DNA of 64,000 nucleotides from Kentomonas sorsogonicus (Eukaryota; Euglenozoa; Kinetoplastea; Trypanosomatida; Trypanosomatidae). Position numbers and translations under genes: made by a program. How positions within the stretch are numbered: position 1 is the first letter of the stretch; each line of letters opens with the position of its first letter. A model generated the notes under the pieces. That model saw only the letters and a program-made list of their open reading frames with translations, made no database searches and was not told where the DNA came from. Below are positions 43,827 to 53,867 of this stretch, piece after piece. The stretch covers positions 62,001-126,000 of the forward strand of contig JAQOSZ010000009.1 of assembly GCA_030347455.1 (NCBI GenBank), given 5' to 3'.

Positions 43827-45744
43827 TTTCGCGGCGGATACAGAGACGTCTTGAGCGACTCATAATGTTAGGCGCACCGTTTCTTTTTTACTATTATTTC
43901 TCATCCTGTTGTCTTTATTCTATGACTACGTTTATTCACCTTTTTTTTTTTTTTGCTCCACTTTCATGATTTTCCCCTCTTTTTACCATCTCTCTCTAAA
44001 AAAAAAAAAAAAAAGACGGGGAGCGTCGTAGTGATCTTTTTGTAAATTGCTTTTCCATTAGAGACACTGTGCTACAAGTACTCACTTTTGAGAACACATT
44101 GTCTCTAGAAGAACGAAAGGGAAAATAAAGAACAGAAAGAAAGCAGGAAGGGAACAAAATTTGGAAGCAGATGGGAGGAAAGAAGCACCTGAAAGGCAAA
44201 CGACGCTTCAGTGTTGATTGTCCTCAAGAAATTTAGTGCAGGAGTTTGTTGCTCTTGTTTCGTTTCTTTCTGCGACTTTTTATTTTTATTTTTGCTCTTC
44301 AATGGAGCGTGAAGAAAAAAAAAAAACAGCGTGTCATCTGATCGGCGTACTTGAGCGGGAGAGGTGTCTCCACAACACTAATAGTTCGTCATAATAAAGG
44401 CGACGAAGAGAAAGTTAGAACCGTTTTCCCTCTATTCCACGACATCTTGTATCTTGCTCTTCTCTTCTTCTACCGCCTCTTCCGTCCCTTCTCGCTATTG
44501 CAATTGTTCTTTGCTCTGTATCTCTACCTTTATCTTTCATGTAATATAAACTGCGTAGATTATATTTGTTGTCCTCCATACCCATGTACATCTCCTCTGT
44601 CAGATATACAGACAAATCAAGAAGAAAACAAAAAGAGTTGTAATTGCCCGTGCACAACCCTGTAGAGTTTTACACTTACTCGTGTGGAATATCCGCAGCG
44701 TTTTAGTACTACGTGGAATGTCAAGCACGTGATAGTCAAAAAGCCTCTTGAACTTCGACACCCACGAAGTTCTTGAGTACGGAAGAAAATCTTAACATAA
44801 ATGTAGGTTCTGTTTGTGGGTGTGCTTACCGTTTCATTTGCTCTCAGATGTGTTTTATGAGTAACACCGGTTGTCCTTGTTGTCTTCTTTGCGTTTTAAC
44901 CAATATCCACCATCTCACTACCTTCATGATTTTATACTCAGGCTTCCAGATATCGTAGTCGTTTTCATTATTATCTCTCTCTCTCTATCTCTCTCTCTCT
45001 CTCGCTCGCTTGCTCTCCGCTATAGTGACTGCAGTTTCTTATTCCCATTTATCGTTCCTTTCCCAGCTAAAACACTTGTTTTATCAGCTGTAGTAAGTTC
45101 TTTTTTTTTTTTTTTTTTCAAACAGAAGTTGTGTATTCTGCCAACGCTATCCCGCTCCCCACCCCGAATATTAACAACAACAATCCAGAACGTTACTCGC
45201 TGTGGTAAATAGCCATCGTAGCGAGGGTAGTTGCCATATTCTCACACTCACGAGCAGCGTCTGCTACGCAAGTCATACGTTATTTCATCGAAATCTGGGT
45301 TGTTATCCCCCCCCTCCCTCAATCTACAATTCATCTTACGCAAGGAGAGGAAGACAGGAAACATCACTAGCGCACGGCTTTCCTAACATCTTGCTGTAGT
45401 GTTTCTTTTTTTATATAACCGACGCACCCAGGACAAAGAGCATAAACTCCCTTTAGCGATCTAGAGTTTTAAAACGCTTTCAACACGAATACTCACTTGT
45501 GCAAGTGAGATTTTTGTTTTCGTTTCGCTCTTTTTTTTTCCCGTTCTTATTACGTTCATTTGCCTCTATATTTACAGAGAGTCTTTACCGCTAGCAAAAG
45601 TATTAACAGCGGGGAGAAACTCGGCAGTACCTGACCGTACCGGCATCGCCACACATCGCATCGTAATCGCCGCCTCCGAAAAAAAAAAAACTAGACGTGC
45701 GTCAACACAAGATAGCAACACCAACCCAAATCTATCTCACAAAA
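43827..45744. other. Intergenic, plus block (1.9 kb)
   Basis: No credible gene. Low GC with T runs, A runs near 43999-44015 and 44317-44326, (CT)n at about 44974-45003 and a T run near 45100-45118. It spans the enkurin 3' UTR and the kinase 5' UTR. Confidence 0.5.
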
Positions 45745-47050
45745 ATGCTGCGGAAGATTCAGCAAACGTGTACGAAGCGCGTCTCTGCCGTTGTGTGCAC
45801 CACACAGTGCCGCTGGGCTACCTCCAAGAAAACCGAGCTCGATGTGGCTAAGATTCGTGAGAGGCTCAAGAGCTTGGATGAACACCGTGCCTCTAACGCC
45901 TTAGTAGAACTGTACGCTTCGCGGAAACTGAAGACGATGGGCGTGCGAAACGCACTGGAGGTGTTCGACAAACCTACATTTCACTCGCCCATCTTCTGCC
46001 ACTCGCAGCTCCCTGTTACCCTTGCCAAGCTCATTAGTGAGATTGACCATTTGCCTTGCGGGCTACACGCCATGCCATCTATTCTCTCTGTGCGAGAGAC
46101 CCTTCTCAGCTCGTTCAGTAAGCTTGTTAGCTGCTCGATTCCCACTACTCCTGAGTTGGAGTCCGAGTTTCGCAATGTCCTGGTGGAGATCGAGGACGTT
46201 CACAGCAATCGTGACATTGTACAGACAATGGCGGTCGGCATAATGGAGCTGAAGAACCACCTTTCACGTCACAAGCGGGCACTGTACGAGCTCAAACAGT
46301 CTTCGAAGCGTTGGGCGGCGATTGACGTTGATGAGCATGATATCATGCCATACGAAGAGTTAGAAGATATTCAAGATCCTTTGAATCGCTTGCAACCATC
46401 TCATTATTAGCTACAACTTTGTTTCACGCATGCTTCTGAACGTGGAGCCCGACGGAAGCCGCCAGGAAGAAAACCGGGTGGGAATGGTCGATCTCAAGAT
46501 GAATCTTGAGAACGTCGTCAAAAACGCGATCGATGAGGCGAAGATGATCTGTACGGAGCACTACGGGGACTGCCCAGATGTCAGGATCATTTCCCATGTA
46601 GACAAGGATCTGCGCTTTGCTTTTATGAGCACCACCATTCGGTATATCGTCATCGAACTGATGAAAAATGCTTTCCGTGCTAGCGTAGAGTCGCATGGTA
46701 AGAAGAACGACCTGGGCATGATGAACATGGATGATGTGCCCCCGGTTGAGGTGCTCATCCACCTCAAGGAATCCACGAGCCACGCCTGCATTCGTATCTC
46801 AGACGAGGGGATGGGTATGACGGAGGAAGCGTTGCAAATGGCCATGTCATATTCGTACACCTCGGTGGAAAATCCCGCTCTCGAGATCAGGGACAACGAA
46901 GTTCTCCGTAGTGAGAACCCCAACTCACTTGCGGGGTATGGGTATGGCCTGCCCCTCTCTCGTGTGTACGCCACTGCTTTTGGTGGAGACCTCAGAATTC
47001 AATCCATGGAGGGATACGGCACGCGCGTGTACTACTACATTAAGTTGTAA
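45745..47050 (+). CDS. Mitochondrial PDK/BCKDK-family protein kinase, one frame break
   Basis: The ATG at 45745 gives MLRKIQQTCTKRVSAVVCTT, a mitochondrial presequence. The N-terminal half is the four-helix BCDHK_Adom3 region (ASNALVELYASRKLKTMG). The C-terminal half is a GHKL ATPase: N-box ELMKNAFRASVES at 46657-46695, G1 box ISDEGMGM, G2 box GYGYGLPLSRVYATAFGGDL. Family members phosphorylate the E1 subunit of pyruvate or branched-chain ketoacid dehydrogenase in the matrix; I cannot choose between them. The first frame stops after PLNRLQPSHY at 46410. The second is open from 46385 and reads NHLIISYNFVSRMLLNVE before its first ATG, as the family requires. The break lies at about 46385-46395, needs one base less or two more, and is not at a clear homopolymer. 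Confidence 0.85.
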
Positions 47051-47391
47051 AAAAAGAAAAAAAGGAGAATAAAAACGCATGCAGTAAATAGATGTCTGTA
47101 ACTTCCACTCCCACAACTACCGTCATGCGTTTTTGTCTTGCTGCCTTCATTTTGTGTCTATGCATGCACGCTCGAGACCGTGGCATCTTTTTTTTTTCTG
47201 GTGTTTTTCTTTCTCTACTTCTACATTTCCCTTTCTCGAGTGTTGACCTTCTTCTGCACTGAGACCACTCGTGTAAAGTATCTTTTATCAAGGTCACATT
47301 GCTGTGATACGGCTTACCACCAGTCAGCTCCGTCTGCACTGCTGCTTTTCTCATCATCGTGAAGTGTTGTCCGTATTGAACTGCTCAAGCT

Positions 47392-47392
<1 letters not shown>

Positions 47393-47431
<39 letters not shown>
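47393..47431. repeat. (CT)n microsatellite
   Basis: About 19 CT units on the sense strand, in the spacer between the kinase and ZZ-finger genes. Confidence 0.95.
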
Positions 47432-47435
<4 letters not shown>

Positions 47436-48003
47436 GTTAACGTGTTGCTTTTTTCTTGTTTCGTTTGCTATCTTATTCCGGCCATTACGGAGAACTTTCA
47501 TTTTTTTTTTTTGTTTACCTCTCGTGGTGCCAATCGGCCTTTAGTTAGTCAAATTTCATTCTTGCCATATGCTACCTACTACATACCGCCATTACTCCCA
47601 CGGGGCATCATGACCGTTCTGTAGACTCGAACGACCACTTCTCTTCTTCTTCCCCTTGCAGTACAGAGACACTGAAGAAGAGGAAGAAGAAGTAACGTTC
47701 GTTTTCTGTGTTCCTTCCTCTCTTGCTCTTTCCCTGTTTCCCTCTTTCAATTATTTGGATCCGGAAAGCGCATACGATTCATGCCACATGTTGGAAACCC
47801 CTGTCAAAGCAGAACGTCTTGACTTGCTCCAGCAATGTAGTCAGCTTCAGAGATCTATGTATTCTTTCAGTCTCTCTCTCTCCCCCCCCCCGGCTCCGCT
47901 TCACTTCCTTCCCTTTATTATCTCCCAAGTACGCGAAACAACTTCTTGTTCAATATTTTTTGTCGCACTTGTTCTTAGACCAACACATATTTTCCTTCTT
48001 CTA

Positions 48004-48064
48004 CCATTCTTCTTCTTCTTCTTCTTCTTCTTTTTTTTTTTTTTTTGCTCCACATCTTCGTTAG
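48004..48064 (+). promoter_or_regulatory. Candidate trans-splice acceptor of ZZ-finger gene
   Basis: Repeated TTC units run into T16, and the first AG follows at 48063-48064, 17 nt before the ATG at 48081. Tract, AG and spacing are textbook for kinetoplastid trans-splicing. Confidence 0.6.
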
Positions 48065-48080
48065 TTCAACCTTTGTAGAC

Positions 48081-50285
48081 ATGACGGAAGCTGTGATTAT
48101 TGACGATGACGGAACGAGCACGCTGGGAAACCCCTGGAACGTTATGGTGGACTACGAGCGCGCAGAGGCCATCGCTAAAATTCTCGCCATCGCTTCCAAC
48201 AGTTTGTTCAGGCACGATCTGCTGCGGCTTGTGGAGCGCACCGATGTGAGTCGTACCTCCCACTCACTGTCCACGTCATCAGATGGACTGCTCCTGTACG
48301 GCCACGTGAGCCCTGTGCGTAGCGAGGCGTTTCTCTCGGTGCTACGGCGGCTGCGCCACTACACCATCACTGATTTGATGACCTCCGTCCGCGTCGGTCA
48401 CGTCACCCACGACAATGTGCCCCACATCTTTTTAGAACCACTGGTGAACTGTCGACGCACGGAGGCATTGCGACGGTGGTACCGGGCACACTACGCGATG
48501 CGCTGCGGTGTGCTCTACAGCATTCAGCAGCGCCGCGAGAAGACCAAAGAGCGTCTTGGCAAGATTATTCGCCGCAAACACAGTCTACGTGAGGGTGAGT
48601 CGGACCCATTCAGCCCCGACTTCTACCACAAACAGTTCCTGGACCTCGCCTCTGGCGGTGGCGCCGACGAGGGCGATGACGCAGCCAAACGGTTTCTACC
48701 CCTGAGTGAGTACGAAAAGGCTACAAAGGAGACCCGCATCGACATGGCGCGCGCGGCTGCCAATGTGCCGACGCTGTTTGTCGTGTGGTCACACCGCGAC
48801 ACGGAATGCATGGCGTGGCTGCGGGCGAAGCTGTTCAACGACGTGTTCATTAAAGAGATTCGCGCCAAAACGGGTCTCGCCGCGCGCTTCGCCACGATGT
48901 TTGACTCGGACCCATGGCTGAACGCGGTGCAGGAGCACCTCGAGATCCCCCCGCGCAAGCAGATGGACCGCAAGAACCGTCTTGACATCTTGCCCGACTC
49001 GTACAAGCGAGCGCAGATTGTGATGGTCAACGTGGACGCGGAGCAACCCGAGGCTCGCCGCGCCTACGGCCTGCTGCTAACGGAGCTGAAGGGCTGGCGA
49101 AGTCCCGAGGTGTCGATCGTGTCTCTTTGGACGGGCCCGGAGGGTCTGCAGAGCCACTTTGCTTTCCAGTTTGAGATCGATCAGCTCCCTTTCGTCATCG
49201 CGACGACGCCGGCAAAACGCAACTACAAGACGTATGTCATGTCTCCTCCCAAGCTGCACATGGTCCCCACAGCCCTCGACCGCGAGGACATCGCGGACAA
49301 CGTGCCGCTGGAGAGTGACGATTCGCCCCACACCTGGGCCGGCCTGCCCGCCGCCACCCGCGAGTCGGTGCTACAGGATCTTGCGGTGTTGTTCAAGGAC
49401 CCCAGTGCGAGTCTTTTCCTCAGCGCCCGCATCGATCGCGTGCACCGTATCGCGAACCCCTACACCCCCATCGCCACCCGCGCTCTCGGCACGACGGTGT
49501 CCTCGCGCGTGTGTCTGCGCGGCTGTCTCACTGAGGAGCACCTGCGACGATGGCGCGCGACCCTGCGTCTGCTGTGGGGCCTCGCCGACTTTGAGTTCCG
49601 CGGCGACGTCGTGCGTCCGTCGCCACCCATCGAGATTGCCCTTGACACGATGACGCCGCGGCGCTACGTGCTGGGGGTCAACCGCACCGTCACGTGCGCC
49701 GTCTGCCGCAGCGTCGTCGCCGTCGACGAGGAGCCGCACTACCACTGCCTGCACTGCGCTCCCGCCAGCGGCCAGTTGTGTGAGCACTGCTGCTCTGAAG
49801 GGCTGCGGCACCCCGACCACCACATCTTTGTGCGCATGCCCCCGTGCCCGGCGGTACTGAGCCTGCCGGTGCTGTGGGGGCCCTCCAACATTCTTCCGCT
49901 GCGCCTCTTCTGCGGCCGTGTTGTGCGCAACACTGGCGACCTGCACGTCGGTGTCTACTGCAACCGCTGCAAGGGCGACATACGCGGCATTCGCTGGAAG
50001 TGTGTCGTCTGCGCCGAGTACGACCTCTGCCACGTCTGCTACCGCAAGTCCATCGTCAAGAAGGAGCTGGAGCTGCTGCAGGAGTATGACCACAGCTTTG
50101 AGGCTTTGGGCAGGGGCGAGATGACAGCACACGCGGCGCTGCAGACCCCAAACTCGCAAGGACACGCCCTATGCCACCCACTCCTGTGCATCCGCAACGG
50201 GCGCGACGGGGATAACAGTGACTTTATTGCCCCGGAGGTCATCTCCGACCCTCTTGGATACATGAATGCCCTTCCGGACAGCTAG
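48081..50285 (+). CDS. Large protein with two ZZ-type zinc fingers and possible thioredoxin-like middle
   Basis: The start is the ATG at 48081 (MTEAVIIDDDG), just after a strong splice signal; 734 aa. Residues about 1-150 are helical with no match I know. Residues about 228-386 show a pattern resembling a thioredoxin fold: VPTLFVVWSHRDTECMAWL, a later VSIVSLWTG strand and QLPFVIATTP where the cis-Pro turn would be, but with no CxxC. The C-terminal part has two ZZ-like fingers: near 537 (CAVCRS, then YHCLHCAP, CEHCCSEG, HPDHH) and near 625 (YCNRCKGDIRGIRWKCVVC, YDLCHVCYR). ZZ fingers bind protein N-termini or histone tails in autophagy, degradation and chromatin proteins. Zinc fingers are certain; the thioredoxin reading is inference. 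Confidence 0.75.
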   Translation: MTEAVIIDDDGTSTLGNPWNVMVDYERAEAIAKILAIASNSLFRHDLLRLVERTDVSRTSHSLSTSSDGLLLYGHVSPVRSEAFLSVLRRLRHYTITDLMTSVRVGHVTHDNVPHIFLEPLVNCRRTEALRRWYRAHYAMRCGVLYSIQQRREKTKERLGKIIRRKHSLREGESDPFSPDFYHKQFLDLASGGGADEGDDAAKRFLPLSEYEKATKETRIDMARAAANVPTLFVVWSHRDTECMAWLRAKLFNDVFIKEIRAKTGLAARFATMFDSDPWLNAVQEHLEIPPRKQMDRKNRLDILPDSYKRAQIVMVNVDAEQPEARRAYGLLLTELKGWRSPEVSIVSLWTGPEGLQSHFAFQFEIDQLPFVIATTPAKRNYKTYVMSPPKLHMVPTALDREDIADNVPLESDDSPHTWAGLPAATRESVLQDLAVLFKDPSASLFLSARIDRVHRIANPYTPIATRALGTTVSSRVCLRGCLTEEHLRRWRATLRLLWGLADFEFRGDVVRPSPPIEIALDTMTPRRYVLGVNRTVTCAVCRSVVAVDEEPHYHCLHCAPASGQLCEHCCSEGLRHPDHHIFVRMPPCPAVLSLPVLWGPSNILPLRLFCGRVVRNTGDLHVGVYCNRCKGDIRGIRWKCVVCAEYDLCHVCYRKSIVKKELELLQEYDHSFEALGRGEMTAHAALQTPNSQGHALCHPLLCIRNGRDGDNSDFIAPEVISDPLGYMNALPDS

Positions 50286-50763
50286 TTATCCTATCGGGCT
50301 TGCCTACGGTGCCACTAGGCATCCCACCACGTACATAGACAACCGAAGTTTCGCTGCCTTGTCCTCTCTCTCTCTCTCCCTCTCTCTCTCTTTCTTTCTC
50401 CCTCCCCTCTTCTTCGCTTTTCCACTCTTTTGCTTTTAGTGGAGCAATCACCCCAAGTTTACGTCTGTGTCTTTTTTTTTCCTCGTGCTGCCCATGAGAC
50501 AGATCATTCTGACATGTCTCTGATGGATGAAGTTTTAGCGGAATGAACAGTCCACAGCGGATCACTTCGATGAAGATGTCTATAGATCGAAAAGCAACAA
50601 CAACAACAACAACAGCAACATGTAATATAACAATTCGCCCAATCCCTCCTCCTCCTCTTTCCTTCGCCATTTCCTCCCTTGCCACTTTCGAACATTTCTT
50701 TTCTCTCCCCCTTCCCGTCAATATCACTATTTGTATAGTAGTTGCTCCAACATTTTGTTCATC
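50286..50763. other. Intergenic, plus block
   Basis: No gene is seen. A (CT)-rich stretch at 50365-50410, a CAA repeat near 50598-50616, and a C/T-rich tract ending in AG at 50737-50738, the likely splice acceptor of the next gene. Confidence 0.5.
50700..50738 (+). promoter_or_regulatory. Candidate trans-splice acceptor
   Basis: A C/T-rich stretch followed by TATAG at 50734-50738, 25 nt before the ATG at 50764. Confidence 0.45.
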
Positions 50764-52260
50764 ATGAATCAGGTTGTGGATGACACCGGTGCCGCGTATC
50801 CCGTGCAGTACCCATGCCTAGGCAGCGACGATCTGGCCAATAGCCATTCGAACGACGACGACGCCGAATGTGGCACAATCCCTTGCGCACGTGACTCCCC
50901 CGGCGACGAAGCGGCCTCGCCGAACCCCAAGCCGCCCAAGCTCTCCAGCAGCGCGGTCGCGGCGGTGGCGGTGGCGTCACCCAACACGACCGCGTGGGCG
51001 GACACGACGCTGCTGATGCGCTTGGAGAGCCAGGGCAGGGTACTGCTGCGGGACGGCGGCAGAATGATCTCCGTGTCGTCCCCACCACGAGGGGACCGTC
51101 CGTCAATGGTCAGTTTCGCGCTGACGCCGGAGGCGTTTCGACGCGAAAATACGCGGCGCGCGGAGTCCCCATCGATGCCTTTTACCTCGCCGTACGCGAC
51201 GCCGTCCGGCCGCCTACAGCGTCATCCGTCGGAGGTGACATCGCTGCAATCGGCGCTGTCCCCCTCCCGCGGGCGCTCCTTCTCCGTCGTCCAGGAGGAG
51301 GAGGGGTCGTGGCGGTGGTGGGTGAACCTGCTGCGCGGCGACGACATCACCGCCAGCCGCGAGAGCCGCGCGCGCCTGCAGGCGATCCCGGTGAGTCTCT
51401 ACGCGCAGTACCACGAGAACCCCCTGAGCGTCGAGCTCGACCTGCGCCGCAGCTACTTCTCCCCCGCCGCCCCGCTCTACTTGGCGGAACTACTCGCCTC
51501 CCCGCTGCTGAGCGAGATGGCGGTTGTGACGTGCCTGCGCCTCGGACAGAATGTGTACACATCCAGAGGGCTCGGTGTCTTGCTGAGGACGCTGGCGGAG
51601 GCAGGCAGACACCGTCAGGTGCTACCGAACCTGCGCGAGTTGTACCTCGACGATATGGACCTCGACCGCGACTCCGTTCTCGGCCTGATGCACCTGCTCT
51701 TCCCAATCGACATGGAGGCGACACACCGCGGCAGCGACGACGATGTCGGCGACCTCGAGCGCCGCATTGGTGGCAGCCGTGTGCAGCCACTGCCCGAGGC
51801 TTTCTGCCTCGCGACCCCCGACGATGGAGATCCGGCGACTCTCACGCTAGGAATAGCTCACGCCGGCAACGACACCGATGCTCGCACCGCCTCCCTTGAT
51901 CAGGAAGCTATCAACGTTGTGCACCAGACGCCATATCCGCTGTTTCCCTCCCTCACCGTGCTCTCACTCGCTGACAATTGCTCCATCGGCACAGCGGGCC
52001 TGGTGGCGGTGTTGCGCGCCCTCATTGCGGACCACTACGAGCCGCGACGTCTGGCCACCATCGACTTCTCGCGCTGCGGCCTCGAGCGCGTGTCGCGGCG
52101 TTTTGTGAAGCAGTACTTCAGGGCACTCCCCAAGGCGTACCGCGAGGGCCGCAACCCCGTCTACCCCGATATCTTTGTCTTCAGCGGAAACGAGTTCAAG
52201 CTAGGCGAGGAGGAACTCTTCAAGCCCACCGCTGACCCTCCAGTACAGATTCTTCTGTGA
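50764..52260 (+). CDS. Leucine-rich-repeat-like protein, 498 aa
   Basis: The start is the ATG at 50764 (MNQVVDDTG). The first 190 residues are low-complexity Ser/Pro/Asp with several RxxS sites (RRAESPSMPF, LSPSRGRSFS), likely disordered. From about 205 there are ribonuclease-inhibitor-like LRR pieces: VELDLRRSYFSPAAPLYLAE, VTCLRLGQNVYTSRGL, LRELYLDDMDLDRDS, LTVLSLADNCSIGTAG, LATIDFSRCGLERVS. A charged loop interrupts them near 320-390. Such proteins are interaction scaffolds; kinetoplastids have many, often flagellar or cytoskeletal. No catalytic motif is seen. The frame is intact. Confidence 0.7.
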   Translation: MNQVVDDTGAAYPVQYPCLGSDDLANSHSNDDDAECGTIPCARDSPGDEAASPNPKPPKLSSSAVAAVAVASPNTTAWADTTLLMRLESQGRVLLRDGGRMISVSSPPRGDRPSMVSFALTPEAFRRENTRRAESPSMPFTSPYATPSGRLQRHPSEVTSLQSALSPSRGRSFSVVQEEEGSWRWWVNLLRGDDITASRESRARLQAIPVSLYAQYHENPLSVELDLRRSYFSPAAPLYLAELLASPLLSEMAVVTCLRLGQNVYTSRGLGVLLRTLAEAGRHRQVLPNLRELYLDDMDLDRDSVLGLMHLLFPIDMEATHRGSDDDVGDLERRIGGSRVQPLPEAFCLATPDDGDPATLTLGIAHAGNDTDARTASLDQEAINVVHQTPYPLFPSLTVLSLADNCSIGTAGLVAVLRALIADHYEPRRLATIDFSRCGLERVSRRFVKQYFRALPKAYREGRNPVYPDIFVFSGNEFKLGEEELFKPTADPPVQILL

Positions 52261-53086
52261 TACCGCCGGTTACAGGCGTTAAGACTGCCTCATATGTACG
52301 TGTATGCATACAATTCACAGCACGAAAAATCGGCCGACTCCTGCCACACATACATACTCACGCTCAGAAGGAGGAATGCCCTCTCTCCCCTTTCTCCTTT
52401 GTTTTTGTGTGTGTGACGCTGGACCTAACGGCTACAACGGCTAAGATAGCCACCTCATTTGCATTTGGTTCTCTTCATTCTTTGCTATTGTTTGGTTCTT
52501 ATCACCGCTCTTCTGCATTTCTCATTTTCTTTTTCTTTCACCACTTACCCCCTCACTCTTCTTCCATCGTCCTCGTAGTGTGTTAAATCCACATCTACGC
52601 AACCACAAAACAGCAACACTAAGATATATAAAAAACACAACAACTTTTGGTACACCCATTTGCACGTTGATTTCCTACCTCCATGTTCATTGCGTTGCGG
52701 AAAAAAAAAAAACAACAAACAAACAATAATAATAAGGATGGATACGTGAGCGGCTTGCAAGTGCTGCCCTCTAGCATATGTTATAGGTATTCATCCACGT
52801 AATGCTGATGTTCTTCTGCTCTTCTAATATCTCATTGTTATTCACCTCACTTTTTTTTTTTTGATAACGGTTGTTTCTGCGTACTATTCCTTTCTCGTAT
52901 CCTTTCTCTCCCTCCCTCTCTCTACCTCCTTGCTTTCCCTCCTCAATTTTACGATGTGTATAGAAATATTCTTATTCTTTTTTTTTCTTTTCCAAATCGA
53001 TCCTCCGCTTCCAGCTCTAGTTCCCCGCCTCCTTTCTTATCACACCTTCCTTTCATCACTTTCCCGCTTCAACTTCGCAAACGCTT
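52261..53086. other. Intergenic, plus block
   Basis: No gene is seen. Pyrimidine-rich plus strand with a T10 run near 52851-52861, an A12 run near 52701-52712 and a C/T-rich stretch to about 53075. Confidence 0.45.
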
Positions 53087-53341
53087 ATGCTGCGCGTCTC
53101 CCGTGTCGCCCAGGGGAACTTTTCCCAGGAGACGTTCCACCGCATGACCAAGTACATCACGTCACGCAATCCCAACGAGAAGTACCTGCGCACTGGACAC
53201 ATTATGATTGAGACGATGAAGCGCTACCACGCCTACATTCTTGCCATCTTTATGATTGGGGGCTTCACTGTGTATGACCATCACCGGCATCCGGAAACGA
53301 TGCCGGGCGCTGTGCACGACGGTCGCTCGTTGGTGCTGTAG
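53087..53341 (+). CDS. Small single-TM protein, 84 aa, putative mitochondrial
   Basis: An ATG at 53087, preceded by a long C/T-rich leader. MLRVSRVAQGNFSQETF begins an Arg/Ser-rich amphipathic N-terminus. A basic helix (MTKYITSRNPNEKYLRTG) leads into one membrane segment at about 49-64 (AYILAIFMIGGFTVY), then a His/Pro-rich tail. Coding GC contrasts with the AT-rich flanks, which supports a real gene despite its size. The form fits small accessory subunits of inner-membrane respiratory or ATP synthase complexes, which are numerous and lineage-specific in kinetoplastids; I cannot name it. Confidence 0.6.
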   Translation: MLRVSRVAQGNFSQETFHRMTKYITSRNPNEKYLRTGHIMIETMKRYHAYILAIFMIGGFTVYDHHRHPETMPGAVHDGRSLVL

Positions 53342-53867
53342 AAGCAGAGAGCGAGCGAGAGAGCGAGAGAGCGCATGTCCGCGGATGGGTTCTCCGATCA
53401 GCAATTGACCACTCGCGACGCACTAACCTCATTTTTTTTTCTCTTCAAACTTTGCTTTTCACCACTATTTTTTAAAAAAATCTATTGTCATTTCGGTTTT
53501 TTCCCTTTCCCACTATCTCCACATTTTTTCCCCCGCTGGCTTTCTACTAAAATGTTTCTCAAAATGACACTGCAAGTGAAAGTGTCGATGCTGTAGACGC
53601 CGCTTATGAAGTCATGTTACTCCTACTTCAAATAAGCATGCGGATAATCGCCGTCCACTTTGCTCTAATTTTTGCTTTAGTTTGCTGCTTCAACCAACAT
53701 GCGTTTCCCTCCACTCTTTTCCCGTGACCACTCCGCTTCCGGTGGATGTATGCAACCCACTACACTGCGCGTTCCAAGCACAATAGTTCCTTTGACAGAG
53801 CACTAGTGCCCTACATCAAGAACAACAGTACTGCATCCCCCCCCCTCCCCACCCATTCACCTCGTCA
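53342..53867. other. Intergenic, plus block
   Basis: No gene is seen. T-rich UTR sequence; a C-rich patch at about 53838-53852 lies shortly before the LRR gene. Confidence 0.45.

Larger units (their letters stand above)
47051..48080. other. Intergenic, plus block (1 kb)
   Basis: No gene is seen. It holds (CT)n at 47393-47431, several T runs and a long TTC-plus-T tract ending at about 48047, just upstream of the ZZ-finger gene. Confidence 0.5.
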
